NCBI RefSeq assembly: GCF_900176385.1
Contig: NZ_FWXN01000003.1
Coordinates: forward strand, 186,001-250,000
Reading direction: 5' to 3'
Origin: Janibacter indicus
GTDB taxonomy: Bacteria > Actinomycetota > Actinomycetes > Actinomycetales > Dermatophilaceae
Length of the DNA stretch: 64,000 nt
Numbering within the stretch: position 1 is the stretch's first letter; each line of letters starts with the position of its first letter. The translations under genes were made by a program, and so were the position numbers. The notes under the pieces were generated by a model. The model ran no database searches, was not told the DNA's origin, and worked only from the letters and a program-made list of their open reading frames with translations. This document shows, piece by piece, positions 18,760 to 29,600 of this stretch.

Positions 18760-20550
18760 TCAGAAGGGCGGCGCGCCCTCCTCGGCCGCGTTGGTCCCCG
18801 CCAGCGGGGACGAGTCCTGCGTGACGGCCGCGTTGGTCCCCACGGGTGGGGACGAAGAGGAGGCGGGGCTCCCTTCGTCGGGCTCGTCGGTCCCCGTCAG
18901 CGGGGACGACGCATCCTCCCCTTCGTCCACCGCGTGCACCGGGAAGGTGAAGGCGACGACCCCGCCGGGCGTGACCCACTCGGTCGAGCCGTCCTCGCGC
19001 AGCCGGTGGCTCCAGCGTGTGGAGTGCTTGACCCGGTGGTGGTGCCGGCACAGGTCCGAGAGGTTGGCCGGGCTCGTCTCGCCCTGCGGCCAGGGGGTCG
19101 CATGATCGACGTCGGCGGCCCAGCCGAGCCGCCGCGACTCGACGGGGCGCTCGCAGCCCCACATGCGACAGGTGCCGTCACGCGTGGCGACGAACTCGCG
19201 CTGCGCCCGCGGGATCGCGTAGCTCGACGTCGACGTCTCGAGCAGGGTGCCGGTGCGCGCATCGAGCATCGCGCGCCCGACCCGGGTGTCGAGACGCGCG
19301 ACGATCGCCGCGACGACGTCGGGCGGGACGAAGCCGACGCCCGGGATCGTCGTCCCGGACACCCACCGGTCGCCACCACCGACCCGCACCTGGGTCGTCA
19401 CGTCGTCGCTCATCCACTCCTCGCCGAGGACGTCGACCTGGTCGGGCCCCTCGCCGGTGACGAGCCGCAGGTGAGCGTGCTGGGGCTCGGCACAGGTCAG
19501 GCCCTCCTCGAGCATGTCCTCGAAGAGCACGTCCCGCTCACCGCGGCACACCGGGCAGCTCGGGTCGACGACGGGTGCGAAGGTCAGCCGGGAGACCGCA
19601 GACGCGATGACCGGCACCCCGAGCCGCACCTCGGCGGTGACCTCGCTGCCGCAGAGCACGAGGTCGGCCAGACCCATCGCCCGGGCCGTGCCGATCGGCA
19701 TATCGGGGTCGTCGGCGCGCCACCGCTGACCGGCGGCGTCGACCGCCGCCTTGATCGCCGCGCCCACCTCGCTCGGCAGCACCGCCGTAAGCCAGGTCGT
19801 GCCGACGGCACCGGCCTCGGTGCGCACGTCGAGCTTGGCGGCGCGGTTGGCGTCGGCCCGGGCCTGCATGAGGTCGGGCTCGAGGCGCGTGATGAGGCGC
19901 CGGCAGGTCTTGGCGACCTCGTGTGGCTCCATGTCGATGATCCGGATCGAGCCCGGCGCCCCGCGACGCTCGCCGAGCAGGTGCTCGACGATGGCCGCGG
20001 TCGTCTCGGGCGCGGTGTCGCTCGTGTGCTTGTGCACCTGCTCGAGGGCCCGGCGCCCGAGCCGGCCCTCGGCGACGAGTCCCGCCAGCGCGGCCAGGTC
20101 GGTCGCGGCTCGGGAGGCGACGGCGCACCGTCGGCTCGCCTCGGTGGGACCGATGCCGGTGGCGACGGCCACCGCGTCGGGAGCCATCTCGGCGACTGTG
20201 CCCTCCGGCAACCGCACCTCGCGGTAGCGCCCGTCCGGCCCGCGCTCCTCGCCCCGGCGCCCGACCTCGGCGACGAGCACGAGCTCGAGGCCGTCGACGG
20301 CTCGCCGCACCGCCTCGGTCGCGACGAGCGCCCGCTCCAGCTGCCCGTCGTCGAGGCCGGGAGCGCCACGCAGCGCTCGGTCGCGGGCCGTCGTCACCGC
20401 CCCCAGCACTCCGTCGAGCCACCGATCCGGGTCCGGATCACCTGGACCAGTCCGCGACCTCGCCTCGCCGAGCGCCTCGGCCTTCACCGTGCCCATCTGC
20501 ATGACCGTCACGTCATCCCCCTTCGTCATCGTCGACGACCCATGACCCAT
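18760..20550 (-). CDS. 13E12-type HNH endonuclease-domain protein
   Basis: A protein of about 596 residues with a DUF222 (13E12 repeat) N-terminal region and a C-terminal HNH nuclease domain: ADVDHATPW, then NLSDLCRHHHRVKH. A CxxC pair (CPVC and later cysteines) may bind zinc. Such genes are multi-copy in actinobacteria and have no firmly established role. The start is uncertain; ATG at 20550 (MGHGSSTMTK) avoids overlap with the divergent Nudix gene. The last 50 residues are encoded by three REP-like hairpin units and read as repeated SSPLTGTD/SSPPVGTN/SSPLAGTN, so this tail is probably an acquired extension. Confidence 0.85.
   Translation of the reverse strand: MGHGSSTMTKGDDVTVMQMGTVKAEALGEARSRTGPGDPDPDRWLDGVLGAVTTARDRALRGAPGLDDGQLERALVATEAVRRAVDGLELVLVAEVGRRGEERGPDGRYREVRLPEGTVAEMAPDAVAVATGIGPTEASRRCAVASRAATDLAALAGLVAEGRLGRRALEQVHKHTSDTAPETTAAIVEHLLGERRGAPGSIRIIDMEPHEVAKTCRRLITRLEPDLMQARADANRAAKLDVRTEAGAVGTTWLTAVLPSEVGAAIKAAVDAAGQRWRADDPDMPIGTARAMGLADLVLCGSEVTAEVRLGVPVIASAVSRLTFAPVVDPSCPVCRGERDVLFEDMLEEGLTCAEPQHAHLRLVTGEGPDQVDVLGEEWMSDDVTTQVRVGGGDRWVSGTTIPGVGFVPPDVVAAIVARLDTRVGRAMLDARTGTLLETSTSSYAIPRAQREFVATRDGTCRMWGCERPVESRRLGWAADVDHATPWPQGETSPANLSDLCRHHHRVKHSTRWSHRLREDGSTEWVTPGGVVAFTFPVHAVDEGEDASSPLTGTDEPDEGSPASSSSPPVGTNAAVTQDSSPLAGTNAAEEGAPPF
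18791..18909. repeat. Three GGTCCCC...GGGGAC hairpin units in HNH gene 3' end
   Basis: Units at 18791-18813, 18833-18855 and 18887-18909 share the form (T)TGGTCCCC-N5-GGGGACGA, with conserved stems and a variable loop. They are spaced irregularly and lie inside the coding region of the HNH gene, where on the minus strand each reads SSP-x-x-GT. A REP-type element colonising a coding 3' end is the likely explanation. Confidence 0.8.
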
Positions 20551-20614
20551 GCTCTCGTCGACCACCGACAACGCTGCGGGCGAAGGGAGATCGCCCCCGG
20601 GTAGCCTCGTGGCC

Positions 20615-21169
20615 ATGACGAGCCAGGAGCCCACCGAGGACGAGGTCAAGGCCGCGACGACCCGGCCCAACCTCGCGACGGAGGCCGGCCGGCTCGCCTT
20701 CATCAAGGTGCTCAACGCCCGCCTGCCCAAGAAGCGCCTCATCGCCCAGGGGCTGCTGCGCAGCGAGGACGGGCGCATCGCCCTGTGCGAGCTGGTCTAC
20801 AAGCGCGACCAGGACCTGCCCGGCGGCATCGTCGACCCGGGGGAGTCACCGGCCGACTGCGTCGTCCGTGAGGTCCGCGAGGAGCTGGGCCTCGAGGTCA
20901 CCGTCCGCGGCATGCTCGCGGTCAACTGGCTGCCGCCCTATCGCGGGTGGGACGACGCGCTGCTGTGCCTCTTCGACCTCGGGACGGTGCCGGAGTCCTT
21001 CCTCGACGACGCGGTCCTGCAGGCCCGCGAGATCAAGGCGGTCCACTGGGTCGACGTCGCCACAGTCGGCGAGCGGGTCGCGCCCTACACCGCTGCGATG
21101 ATCGCCGAGGCGGTCGCGGCCGACGCCACGCTCTACCTCGAGAACTCCACCGATCGAGTCGACCCGTGA
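20615..21169 (+). CDS. Nudix hydrolase
   Basis: A 184-residue Nudix protein with a complete box: G71, E77 and the R85-E86-V-R-E89-E90-L-G run, so the metal site is intact, unlike the decayed Nudix gene at 8.2 kb. It would cleave a nucleoside diphosphate linked to another moiety; the substrate is unknown. ATG at 20615 (MTSQEPTEDE) is preferred to an upstream ATG overlapping the divergent HNH gene. The stop overlaps the GTG of the next gene. Confidence 0.9.
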   Translation: MTSQEPTEDEVKAATTRPNLATEAGRLAFIKVLNARLPKKRLIAQGLLRSEDGRIALCELVYKRDQDLPGGIVDPGESPADCVVREVREELGLEVTVRGMLAVNWLPPYRGWDDALLCLFDLGTVPESFLDDAVLQAREIKAVHWVDVATVGERVAPYTAAMIAEAVAADATLYLENSTDRVDP

Positions 21170-21477
21170 GCGACCCCCTCGACGACCTCGAGCTGCCCCG
21201 CCGCCAGCCGACGAGCCGGACCCTCCTGTGGTCGCTGTGGGGTCGCGAGACGGTCAAGGACCTCGTGCTGCTGCTGGCCGCGCTGCCCGCTGCCTGCACC
21301 CTCCTCCTCGTCCCCGTCGTCGCCACCTCGGGTGGCTCGTGGCCGCGCCTGCTCGGTCTGCTCGTGCTCTTCGTCGCGCTCTGGCGGCTCGTGCGGGTGC
21401 TGCTGCGGCGCTGGGTCGCCGCCGGCGACGCCCGCGGCAGGGCCGACGAGGCCGGGGTTCCCCCTTCGCGCGGTTAG
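21166..21477 (+). CDS. Small membrane protein, DUF6343-like
   Basis: A 103-residue protein with a GTG start overlapping the Nudix stop. A polar N-terminus with PRRQPTSRTLLWSLWGRE precedes two hydrophobic segments (about residues 32-55 and 58-76) and an arginine-rich C-terminus. The layout suggests a two-helix membrane protein with both ends inside. No function is recognised. Confidence 0.7.
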   Translation: MSDPLDDLELPRRQPTSRTLLWSLWGRETVKDLVLLLAALPAACTLLLVPVVATSGGSWPRLLGLLVLFVALWRLVRVLLRRWVAAGDARGRADEAGVPPSRG

Positions 21478-21489
21478 ACTCCTGTCCCC

Positions 21490-22575
21490 GTGGCACTCTC
21501 CATCGGAATCGTCGGTCTCCCCAACGTCGGCAAGTCGACGATGTTCAACGCACTGACCAAGAACAACGTTCTCGCCGCGAACTACCCCTTCGCGACCATC
21601 GAGCCCAATGTCGGCGTCGTCCCGCTGCCGGACGCGCGGCTGGGCCGGCTCGCCGAGATCTTCGGCAGCGAGAAGATCCTGCCCGCGACGGTCTCCTTCG
21701 TCGACATCGCCGGCATCGTCCGTGGTGCGAGCGAAGGGGAGGGGCTGGGCAACAAGTTCCTCGCCAACATCCGTGAGTCCGACGCGATCTGCCAGGTGGT
21801 GCGCGCCTTCGTCGACGACGACGTGACGCATGTCGACGGCAAGATCGACCCCGCCTCCGACATGGAGACCATCAACACCGAGCTCGTGCTCGCCGACCTG
21901 CAGACCCTCGAGTCCGCGATCCCGCGGATGGAGAAGGAGGTCGAGGGCAAGAAGACCGACAAGGACGTCCTCGACACGGCGCTCGCCGCCCGCGGAGTCC
22001 TCGAGGCCGGCGACACCCTCTTCGCGAAGGGGGCCGCGGCCGGGGTCGACATGACCATCGCCTCCCAGCTCGGGCTGCTCACGACCAAGCCCTTCCTCTA
22101 CGTCTTCAACGTCGACGAGGACCAGCTGACCGACACCGACCTGCAGGCCCAGTGGCAGGCGCTCGTCGAGCCGGCCGAGGCGATCTTCTTGAACGCCAAG
22201 CTCGAGTCCGAGGTCGCCGAGCTCGACGACGAGGACGCCCGCGAGCTGCTCGAGGGTGTCGGCATCGACGAGCCGGGCCTGGACCAGCTGGCGCGCAAGG
22301 GCTTCAACACCCTCGGTCTGCAGACCTACCTCACCGCCGGCCCCAAGGAGTCGCGCGCGTGGACGATCCACAAGGGCGACACCGCGCCCAAGGCCGCCGG
22401 CGTCATCCACACCGACTTCGAGCGCGGCTTCATCAAGGCCGAGGTCGTCTCCTTCGAGGACCTCGACACGCTCGGCTCGATGGCCGAGGCGAAGGCCGCC
22501 GGCAAGGTGCGCATGGAGGGCAAGGACTACGTCATGGCTGATGGTGACGTGGTGGAGTTCCGCTTCAACGTGTGA
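21490..22575 (+). CDS. ychF: Obg-like ATPase YchF
   Basis: A 361-residue YchF/OLA1 P-loop protein that binds ATP rather than GTP and associates with ribosomes. G1 motif GLPNVGKST is at residues 9-17, the G3 DIAGIVRGASEGEGLGNKFL loop follows, and the C-terminal TGS-like domain ends [11 protein letters not shown]. The GTG start lies 12 bases after the preceding gene. The last 27 codons belong to an 81-bp sequence repeated at 31125-31205, so the 3' end of this gene was apparently supplied by the island that follows, with one residue changed (Ala-Asp here, Val-Asp in the far copy). Confidence 0.96.
   Translation: MALSIGIVGLPNVGKSTMFNALTKNNVLAANYPFATIEPNVGVVPLPDARLGRLAEIFGSEKILPATVSFVDIAGIVRGASEGEGLGNKFLANIRESDAICQVVRAFVDDDVTHVDGKIDPASDMETINTELVLADLQTLESAIPRMEKEVEGKKTDKDVLDTALAARGVLEAGDTLFAKGAAAGVDMTIASQLGLLTTKPFLYVFNVDEDQLTDTDLQAQWQALVEPAEAIFLNAKLESEVAELDDEDARELLEGVGIDEPGLDQLARKGFNTLGLQTYLTAGPKESRAWTIHKGDTAPKAAGVIHTDFERGFIKAEVVSFEDLDTLGSMAEAKAAGKVRMEGKDYVMADGDVVEFRFNV
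22495..22575 (+). repeat. Left direct repeat (attL candidate), ychF 3' end
   Basis: An 81-base segment covering the ychF 3' end and its stop codon. It matches 31125-31205 at 79 of 81 positions; the only differences are CT versus TC at 22538-22539. Outside the repeat the two contexts diverge at once on both sides. This is the pattern left by site-specific integration into the 3' end of a housekeeping gene. Confidence 0.88.
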
Positions 22576-22578
22576 AGC

Positions 22579-22784
22579 CGCAGGTCAGCGGCGGGTTAGG
22601 CCTTCAAGTCGGTTCCTGTCCTCGGTGCGGCGTGGCGATCGTCAAGGCGCGGCCACGTCGGCCGGGGCGACGCAACGGGTGGTGCTCGTCGTCCCGTCCT
22701 AGGCGGCATCGGAGGAGTGAGCCGAATCAGGCCGCCATCGAGGAGTATCTAGATGAGTGTGCCAGCGCGACATGCGCTTGGTGA
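22579..22784 (+). other. Zinc-ribbon-like reading frame at island left end
   Basis: A short open frame running from just after the ychF stop reads VGSCPRCGVAIVKARPRR and then a single further Cys in NGWCSSSRP. The CPRC pair resembles one knuckle of a zinc ribbon, with the second knuckle incomplete. No start codon or ribosome site stands out. It may be a degraded fragment of an element-encoded protein. Function unknown. Confidence 0.25.
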
Positions 22785-23387
22785 CCGATCTGCACCGTCC
22801 TGACCGAGGTCGACGTACTGATAGCCCCGAGCACCTATTACGCAGCCCAGACCCGAGCGCCGTCGGCCCGTTCGATCGGCGATGCCACGGTCGACGCGCT
22901 GAGCACAGCGACCTACGAGGCCAACGTCGGTGTCTACGTGGACAGAAGGGTCTGGAACGCCCTGCGTCGGCAGGGGCCACTAGATCGCACGCTGCACCAT
23001 CGAACGACGCATGCGAGCTCTGGGCCTGGCCGGCGCCGTACGCGGCAAGGTCAAGAAGCCCCACGATCGCGGCACGCGACGGGCAACCCGACACCCGCCC
23101 GACCTGCTCGAGTCCGCCTTCACCGCGACAGCCCCGATCGGGCGGTGACCTGCCGACAACGCCTCCGCATCCCTCTTCGGCCTCTACAAGACCGAGCTGC
23201 CCCCCCACCCCCCGGGGGTACCCGCGACGCTGTCCAACCGGCCACCGTCGAATGGGGCGACCGGTTCAACCACACCCGGCTCCAAGTTTGGTGCGACTAC
23301 CGACCCCTAGCCGAGTACGCGACCCTGCAACGCCTCACCCGCACGACCTGGCCGAGAACCCTAGGAGGAGAACTCAGCCTCCACTGA
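22785..23387 (+). pseudogene. IS3-family transposase (OrfB) remnant
   Basis: Scattered frames match an IS3-group OrfB: ICTVLTEVDVLIAPSTYYAA from about 22790, VGVYVDRRVWNALRRQG, then after a frameshift CTIERRMRALGLAGAVRGK and DLLESAFTATAP. The catalytic DDE core is missing; from about 23153 the sequence resumes with NASASLFGLYKTEL and, in another frame, TVEWGDRFNHTRL, typical of the OrfB C-terminus. At least two frameshifts, stops and a large internal deletion make it inactive. Confidence 0.75.
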
Positions 23388-23647
23388 AACCTGGGGCGGG
23401 TTCGCTGAGAGGGCCTTCACGCCCGACGGGCCGGCCAACCAACAGCGACCTGAACCCACCGAGCCTCCTTCAGACGGTGGCCCGGCCCCCTGTGCGCGCC
23501 TGCCATGCACGGGAGGCGGGCCCGTCCCCTTCTCCGCCTATGCTGATAGCCCGAAGAAGGCGCTGGCTCTAACTGACTAGAGCAAGACGGGGTGGTGACT
23601 GGAACTGTGCGACACGTCCTCGGCTATCGGCTACGTTCGACGCACAA
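23388..23647. other. Non-coding stretch before the defence gene
   Basis: About 260 bases between the IS3 remnant and the large ATPase gene. GAAACCTGGGGCGGGTT near 23388 resembles an IS end. A TACGTT at 23632-23637 could be a -10 element placing the transcript start only a few bases before the ATG at 23648, and no ribosome site is seen, so a near-leaderless message is possible. Nothing else was recognised. Confidence 0.35.
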
Positions 23648-26600
23648 ATGACTTCGCCGGCAGACATCCGTCCGAGTAGGGACGGCGACCAGTTCCACTA
23701 CACGTGGGCAGCGCGCCAGGCGCTACGTCTGTTGGACAGCTCCACCGGATTGCACGCTCTTTACGTGGAAGCGGTCGATCCAAGCGAGCACCGAACGAGG
23801 GCTGAGCCAGACCCGAGCAACAACGTCGCATGGCCTAGGTCCGAGGACCGTTCCTCGGCAAGTACGGGTGACGAGGTGATCGACCTCGCCGAGTACTGGG
23901 GCTCCAGTGACATCGACGACGCTGACCAAGTCATCTACCGACAGTTCAAGCACTCGACCGCGCGCGCGGACGAGCCTTGGACATTCTCATACCTGACTAA
24001 GACCCTCGCCGGCTTCGCAAAAAAATTCCGCTCGCTTCTGGTCGACCATCCGGAGGCTCTGCGCCGAATCCGGTTCGAGTTCATTACCAACCGCCCGGTC
24101 AGTGAATCAGCCCTAGCGATACTCGATGACCTAAGAAAGGGCCGGGCGTCCACCGCCGCTGACCCGGTCCGCCAGAGGCTGGCTGAATTTCTGGACGACG
24201 CCCACATCGCTGACCTCGCCAACGCCCTAGAGATCGACCGTCGGGCCCCCGCACTACTGAGGCAGCGTCAGCTCTTGGAGACCCAGGTTGCTGGGCTGCT
24301 CCCTGGCGCACCAGGGGACCAAGCGCTATTGCTGAAAGAGATGATCTCCAGCCGGGCGACGTCTATCTCGGGCGCCCAGCCCGCGGTCTTCCGCGAAGAC
24401 GTTTTGGCTGCACTAAAGACCTCAGATGATCAACTCCTGCCTGCCCCGAACCTCGTCCATAGTCCTGCCACTCCTCTCACCAGACGCCAGTTCACCCAGA
24501 TCGCCGACTTCGTATGCGCCGCTCAAGGAAGGCCCGTCGTGATTCACGGCCCGGGCGGAGTGGGCAAGAGCCTCTTGTCGATGGCGCTCCTTGACGTGGG
24601 TCCGACCGGCAGCGAAGCAGTTGTCTACGACTGCTTCGGGAATGGCTCGTACAGGCGTCCAAGTGGAGCGCGTCATCAGGCCAAACAAGCCCTTGTGCAA
24701 CTGTCTAACGAGCTCGCTTCGCGAGCCCTGTGCGACCCGCTAGTCCCGTCGGCCACTGCAGACGACACGGACTACGCGCGCGCCTTCCTCCGACGGCTCG
24801 AGAACGCCGCCACGACTCTCGCATCCACGTCACCAGACGCTCTCGTTATTCTGGTGATCGACGCGGCCGACAACGCCGCGATGATGGCGGCCGAGGTAGG
24901 GGACCGCCCATTCGTCACAGGACTGCTGCGCGAACAACTCCCCCCAAACGTAAGGCTGGTCGTCACGTGTCGCACCGAGAGGCGCGACCGACTGGACCTA
25001 CCGCCGGACCACCTGGACATTCCGCTTGAGGGTTTCGACCCAGATGAGACCCACGCACACTTGGAGCAAGCCTTCCCGGGCGTCGCCGCGGCAGACGCCG
25101 CCGAGTTCCACTCGCGCACGAGCCATAACCCACGGGTCCAAGCCACCGTGCTTCAGGCGACTGGCACCATCCAAGAAGCGCTGGACTGGCTGTCCCCCAA
25201 TCCTGTTTCAGCCGCCGCTGCCCTCGACTCAATTATCGAACGTCAGATAGCCGAGGTGCGCGACACCCACCACAGCGGCGCTGCCGAGATCGACCAGATC
25301 TGCATCGGTCTTGCAGCACTGCGACCGATGATCCCCATCCGCGTCCTCGCCGAACTGTCAGGTATCGAGGAGTCCTTGGTTCTCAGTTTCGTCACAGACT
25401 TGGGCCGGCCGCTGCTGATCGACAGCGGGACGGTCCAGTTCCGAGACGAACCCACCGAGACCTGGTTCCGTGAGCGCTACCGCCCCGCGGGCGCAAAGCT
25501 GGATGAGTTCCTAGCGCGACTCACGCCGATCGCTGACAGCGACGCCTACGTCGCTGCGTCACTCCCCGCCCTCCTCTTTGAGGCGAACCGCTTCGATGAC
25601 CTGGTGAAACTCGCCCTCTCAGACAGGGCATTACCCGACAACACACTTTCCCCAGACCGACGCAATGAGCTGCAGCGGCGAGAGATCTCACAGCAGAGGA
25701 CGCAGTTCGCGCTCAGTGCCGCTCTGCGCGGAGACCACGACTTCGCCGCGACTCAACTCGCCCTACGTCTCGGCGAGCTCACCGCGGGAAGGGCCAGGCG
25801 ACTCAAACTCGTCCGCGACAATACGGACCTCGCTGCCCGATTCCTCGACGCCCATGTATTGGAGCAACTTGTCGCAACGCGCGCTATCACGGGCAAGTGG
25901 CCGAGCTCCAACCTTCTGTACGAAGGCGCTCTACTTGCTGGCGCACCAGGTCAATCCGACCAAGCAAGGAACCGCCTCCGAAGCGCTGCAACCTGGGTCC
26001 GGACCTGGACCCAGCAAGCTGCAAGAGACGACGAACGCTCGAACGTGAGCGACCAGGACGTCCTGCAGATCGCCTGGGGGTTGCTAAACACCGACGGCGC
26101 CACTGCATGTATCGACTACCTTCTCCGCTGGAAGCCGCGAACACTCGCGTTCGACGTCGGCGTGCTCGTGGCGCGGCGTCTCGCTGACGCTGGCCGCGTG
26201 GCCGACCTGGAGTTACTAGCCCTGAATGCCCGAGGGAAGCACGCGAAGTTCGCCATCGCCCAGGTATGCGCCGAGCGAAACCTGGTCATGACACCAGAGA
26301 TCGTCAAGCACCTGCTCAAGCCTGCGTTGAAAAGGTCAAAGGCAGTCCGGCCGAGCCGACGAGCCGACGAGCAGTGGGGTTCGCCCTTGAACGAGCTTGT
26401 GCACGAGGGCCTGACCGCCATCGTCTGGCTACTTACCCGAGCTCTGGCCTTGCAGGCAATCTCGAAAGACGAAGCCCTCCGCGTCCTAAACTTCTACCTA
26501 CCCGAAAACATGGGTCACCGAACCGGCGAGTGGCACCATCGCGACCTATGGTCGCCGATTTTGGGGTTCGCGCTAAGAACCAGGCTGGAAGGGCGCGACC

Positions 26601-29600
26601 TCGTCGCCACTGAGATTGAGGGCCCAAAGGTCACCCAAGCCCGAGAACGCGAGCGCTACGAATCATCGAGGTCGCTGCGCGCCTACCGAGCCAACGTCGA
26701 GCCCCTAGTGGGGTGGGCGAACCTGTGGACAGCGCTGCAACTCGAGCCCAGCCAGGCGATGCTGTCTGAGTTCCGCGACAAGGCGACCACGTTCTTGAGC
26801 CGCGAAGGCAGGCACCGGTTCCACGATGAAGAGACCGATCAAGTCTACTTGAACATCACAACTTCAGTGATCGTCAGCGTTCTGGCGCAACACCCCACAA
26901 TTGTCGAGAGCGCCAATATCACCGCATTCTGTGAACGTAACCGACAAAGCCTTTGGCGCTCGACGATGATCCTGCTCGTCCAGCGAGCGGCTGCGTCGGA
27001 CGAGCTGAGCGGTGTGACGGCCGAGCTTGCTAGGCAGGTGCACGATGAGCTGCTGGTGGCCCGAGAGGACGCACACGAGAAGGCCAAGGACCTGGTGTCG
27101 CTCGCGCGGGCCACCTATGCCGCATCGCAAGATGAGGCCGAGGTGCATTTCCAAGCAGCGCTGGACATTGCCAACGCGATCGGTGACGACGCCTGGTCAC
27201 GATTCGCCGCGTTCCTCGACATCGCTCAGTTCGCGGGCGAGACCAGCGATGAGGAATCCGGTCGCGCGTACCGATTGGGACAAATTTCGGAGAATCTAGA
27301 GGAGTATCTTGGCGATTCCCTCGACCACGCACGAGTCGTCCGGGTCGCCGCCGGGCTGAGCGTCTCCGAAACGCTCGCTTTGGTCTCACGCTGGCGTGAC
27401 CGGCGAGTCGCTCCATTCACCCGTCTAGTCGAGCCGTTCTGCTCCGAACCGGTCAGCCTCCTCCAAGAGGACCCGGCTCTCGCCCTCGCCCTCCTGCCGT
27501 TCTGCGATCGTCACGCCGACGTCGTCACGCTCGCCGACGTACTTGAGTCGTCGACCTTGCCGCCAGAACCGGTCATCGTGGCGCTGCTCCGACAGTGGCG
27601 CGCTACACCTCCCCGAGGAGACGCCCTCGACCTTGCGCTCGGCCGTCTCGGAATCCCGAGGCGCACCATCGAAGACATCGACCCAACCCTCCTAACGGAC
27701 TGGACGACCGCGCTCGACGCGACTGCAGCCCCGGCCGTCGATGCGCCTTCCACGCCCTTGAATTTCACGGATATCGACTTCAGTTCGGTCGAGGGCTGGG
27801 TTGCTGCACTGGACCGAGCACAACTAAGCCGGGACCGACATGCCCTCTTCGACCATGTGGAGTCGATTGGGTACCGGGCGCCGGTCCTTGAGGCGTTCGG
27901 CAGTTGCCCGGCTGTGGACGTATGGCACCTCGCGGAATTCCTAGAGCATCTGGAGTCCGCTTCCCTGTCGATGGGGGCACAAAGCGCCCTCGATGGCGCA
28001 CTGACAGCCTTACTCGGCCGGTTGGGCTCCGACTACCTCTTGGTGCCCTATCGTTCCCTCGACGTCGCGAGGCTTCGAGCGATCACCGGGCATGCCACCG
28101 ACTACGGCCTGGTGGCCAGCCGAGCGGTAGCGGACAAGCCGTCGTTCGAGCCAGAAGAGGCGTTCGCACTGGCTGCAAAGCTGACTTCGCGCCTGACTCG
28201 TGCGCAGCGCCTCATCATCTTCGACGCAGCGGCTGACCTGTTCAACGACACCGCGCCCGCGGACTCCTGCGATGGCAACCACCCCGCCGGCTTGACCGCG
28301 GACTGCGACGACGTGACAGCGGTTGCCTGCCTGGTTTGGACTGCGCTCGGCGACCCCGCCGCTGCGACACGATGGCGCGCAGCCCATGCAGTCCATCTTC
28401 TGCTTTCGGTCGAGGCGCCGAGGCTTGCCGAGCGGTTGTGCGAAGTCGCGCTTGGCACAGTCGATACGACTGCCTTCAGAGACAGGAGGCTGCCGTTCTA
28501 CGACAGGCACGCAACCCAGTGGCTTCTCCTTGCTCTCTCGCGCGCATCGCTTGAGGCAAGCTCGCTGCCCAGCGTGGCAAAGTTTGCGCCGCTGTTCAGG
28601 CAAGTGTTGGAGGGCTCCCCACACGCGGTGATGAGCCCACTTGCTCGCGACGTCGTCCTTCGCCTGCGCGGTGCAGAGATCACACCGTACGAGCTAGTGG
28701 ACTGGCAATCGGGCATCGAGTCAGTAGGTCGGCCCGTAGGAGTGATGCGGCGACCAAGGTGGCGCCGGAACGCCGTCAGATCGTTTGCTGAGTTGAACGA
28801 GCTAGTCCAACGCAACGACGGCACTGGCTCCCTCGATGTCGCTGCCGACGATGGGGGCCCGGAGGACGACCTCGACCCGCTCGAAGACGCACTGGACGAG
28901 GGGGAGGGCGCATTTAGCTTCTTCTTCGACTTCCGGTCCTACTGGTGCGAAGCCCTCGCCACAGCGTTCGGCTTGACCGACACTTCGATCGAGAAGCTCG
29001 TCAACGAGGTGCTCGTCGACCGGTGGCAGGTCACGTCCCGCGGTCGATCTAAAGATGACCCCAGACACGAACTGCGGCTATACCCACGGGATTCCTACTC
29101 ACAAAAGTCCGAGTGGCCGTTGGAAGAGGACCTCGACTTCTACTTGGCCGTCCAAGGGCTATACGAGGTCGCTGGCAATCTCCTCAACCTTCTTCCGGTC
29201 GCCCAGACCTTCGACGAAGACGAGGTGACAGGAGAAACCGAGTACTCACGCTTCTTGGCGCATCACGTCCCCACGCGTGTCGACGGAAGGTGGCTGTCCG
29301 ACCGAGCGGACTCGGTGCCCTCACATTCGACGGTCCCTCGGCAGTCGGGGGCACTCAGTGGGATGCGCTCTGACTGGGCTACCTGGCGGTTCGAGGTCAA
29401 CGCCACAATGTTCCGTGAGGAGCTGCAGCCCAAGCCAGGCCGACTTTCGGTTTCCGCGTACAGGTCAACCCAGGATCGCGGCCGCAACGAGACGGTCCAC
29501 GTGACCAGCGCCCTAGTGGCGCCAACCAGCGCCCGATCCCTTCTGAGAGCGTTGCAGACTGCTCCGGAATTCAGGGCCTTTCGCCTCCCGAATGCGTCCG

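Noticed and set aside
22795-23572. Open frames of 150-270 codons over the IS3 remnant
   Set aside because: None is coherent along its length; OrfB similarity hops between frames, so these are by-products of decay.
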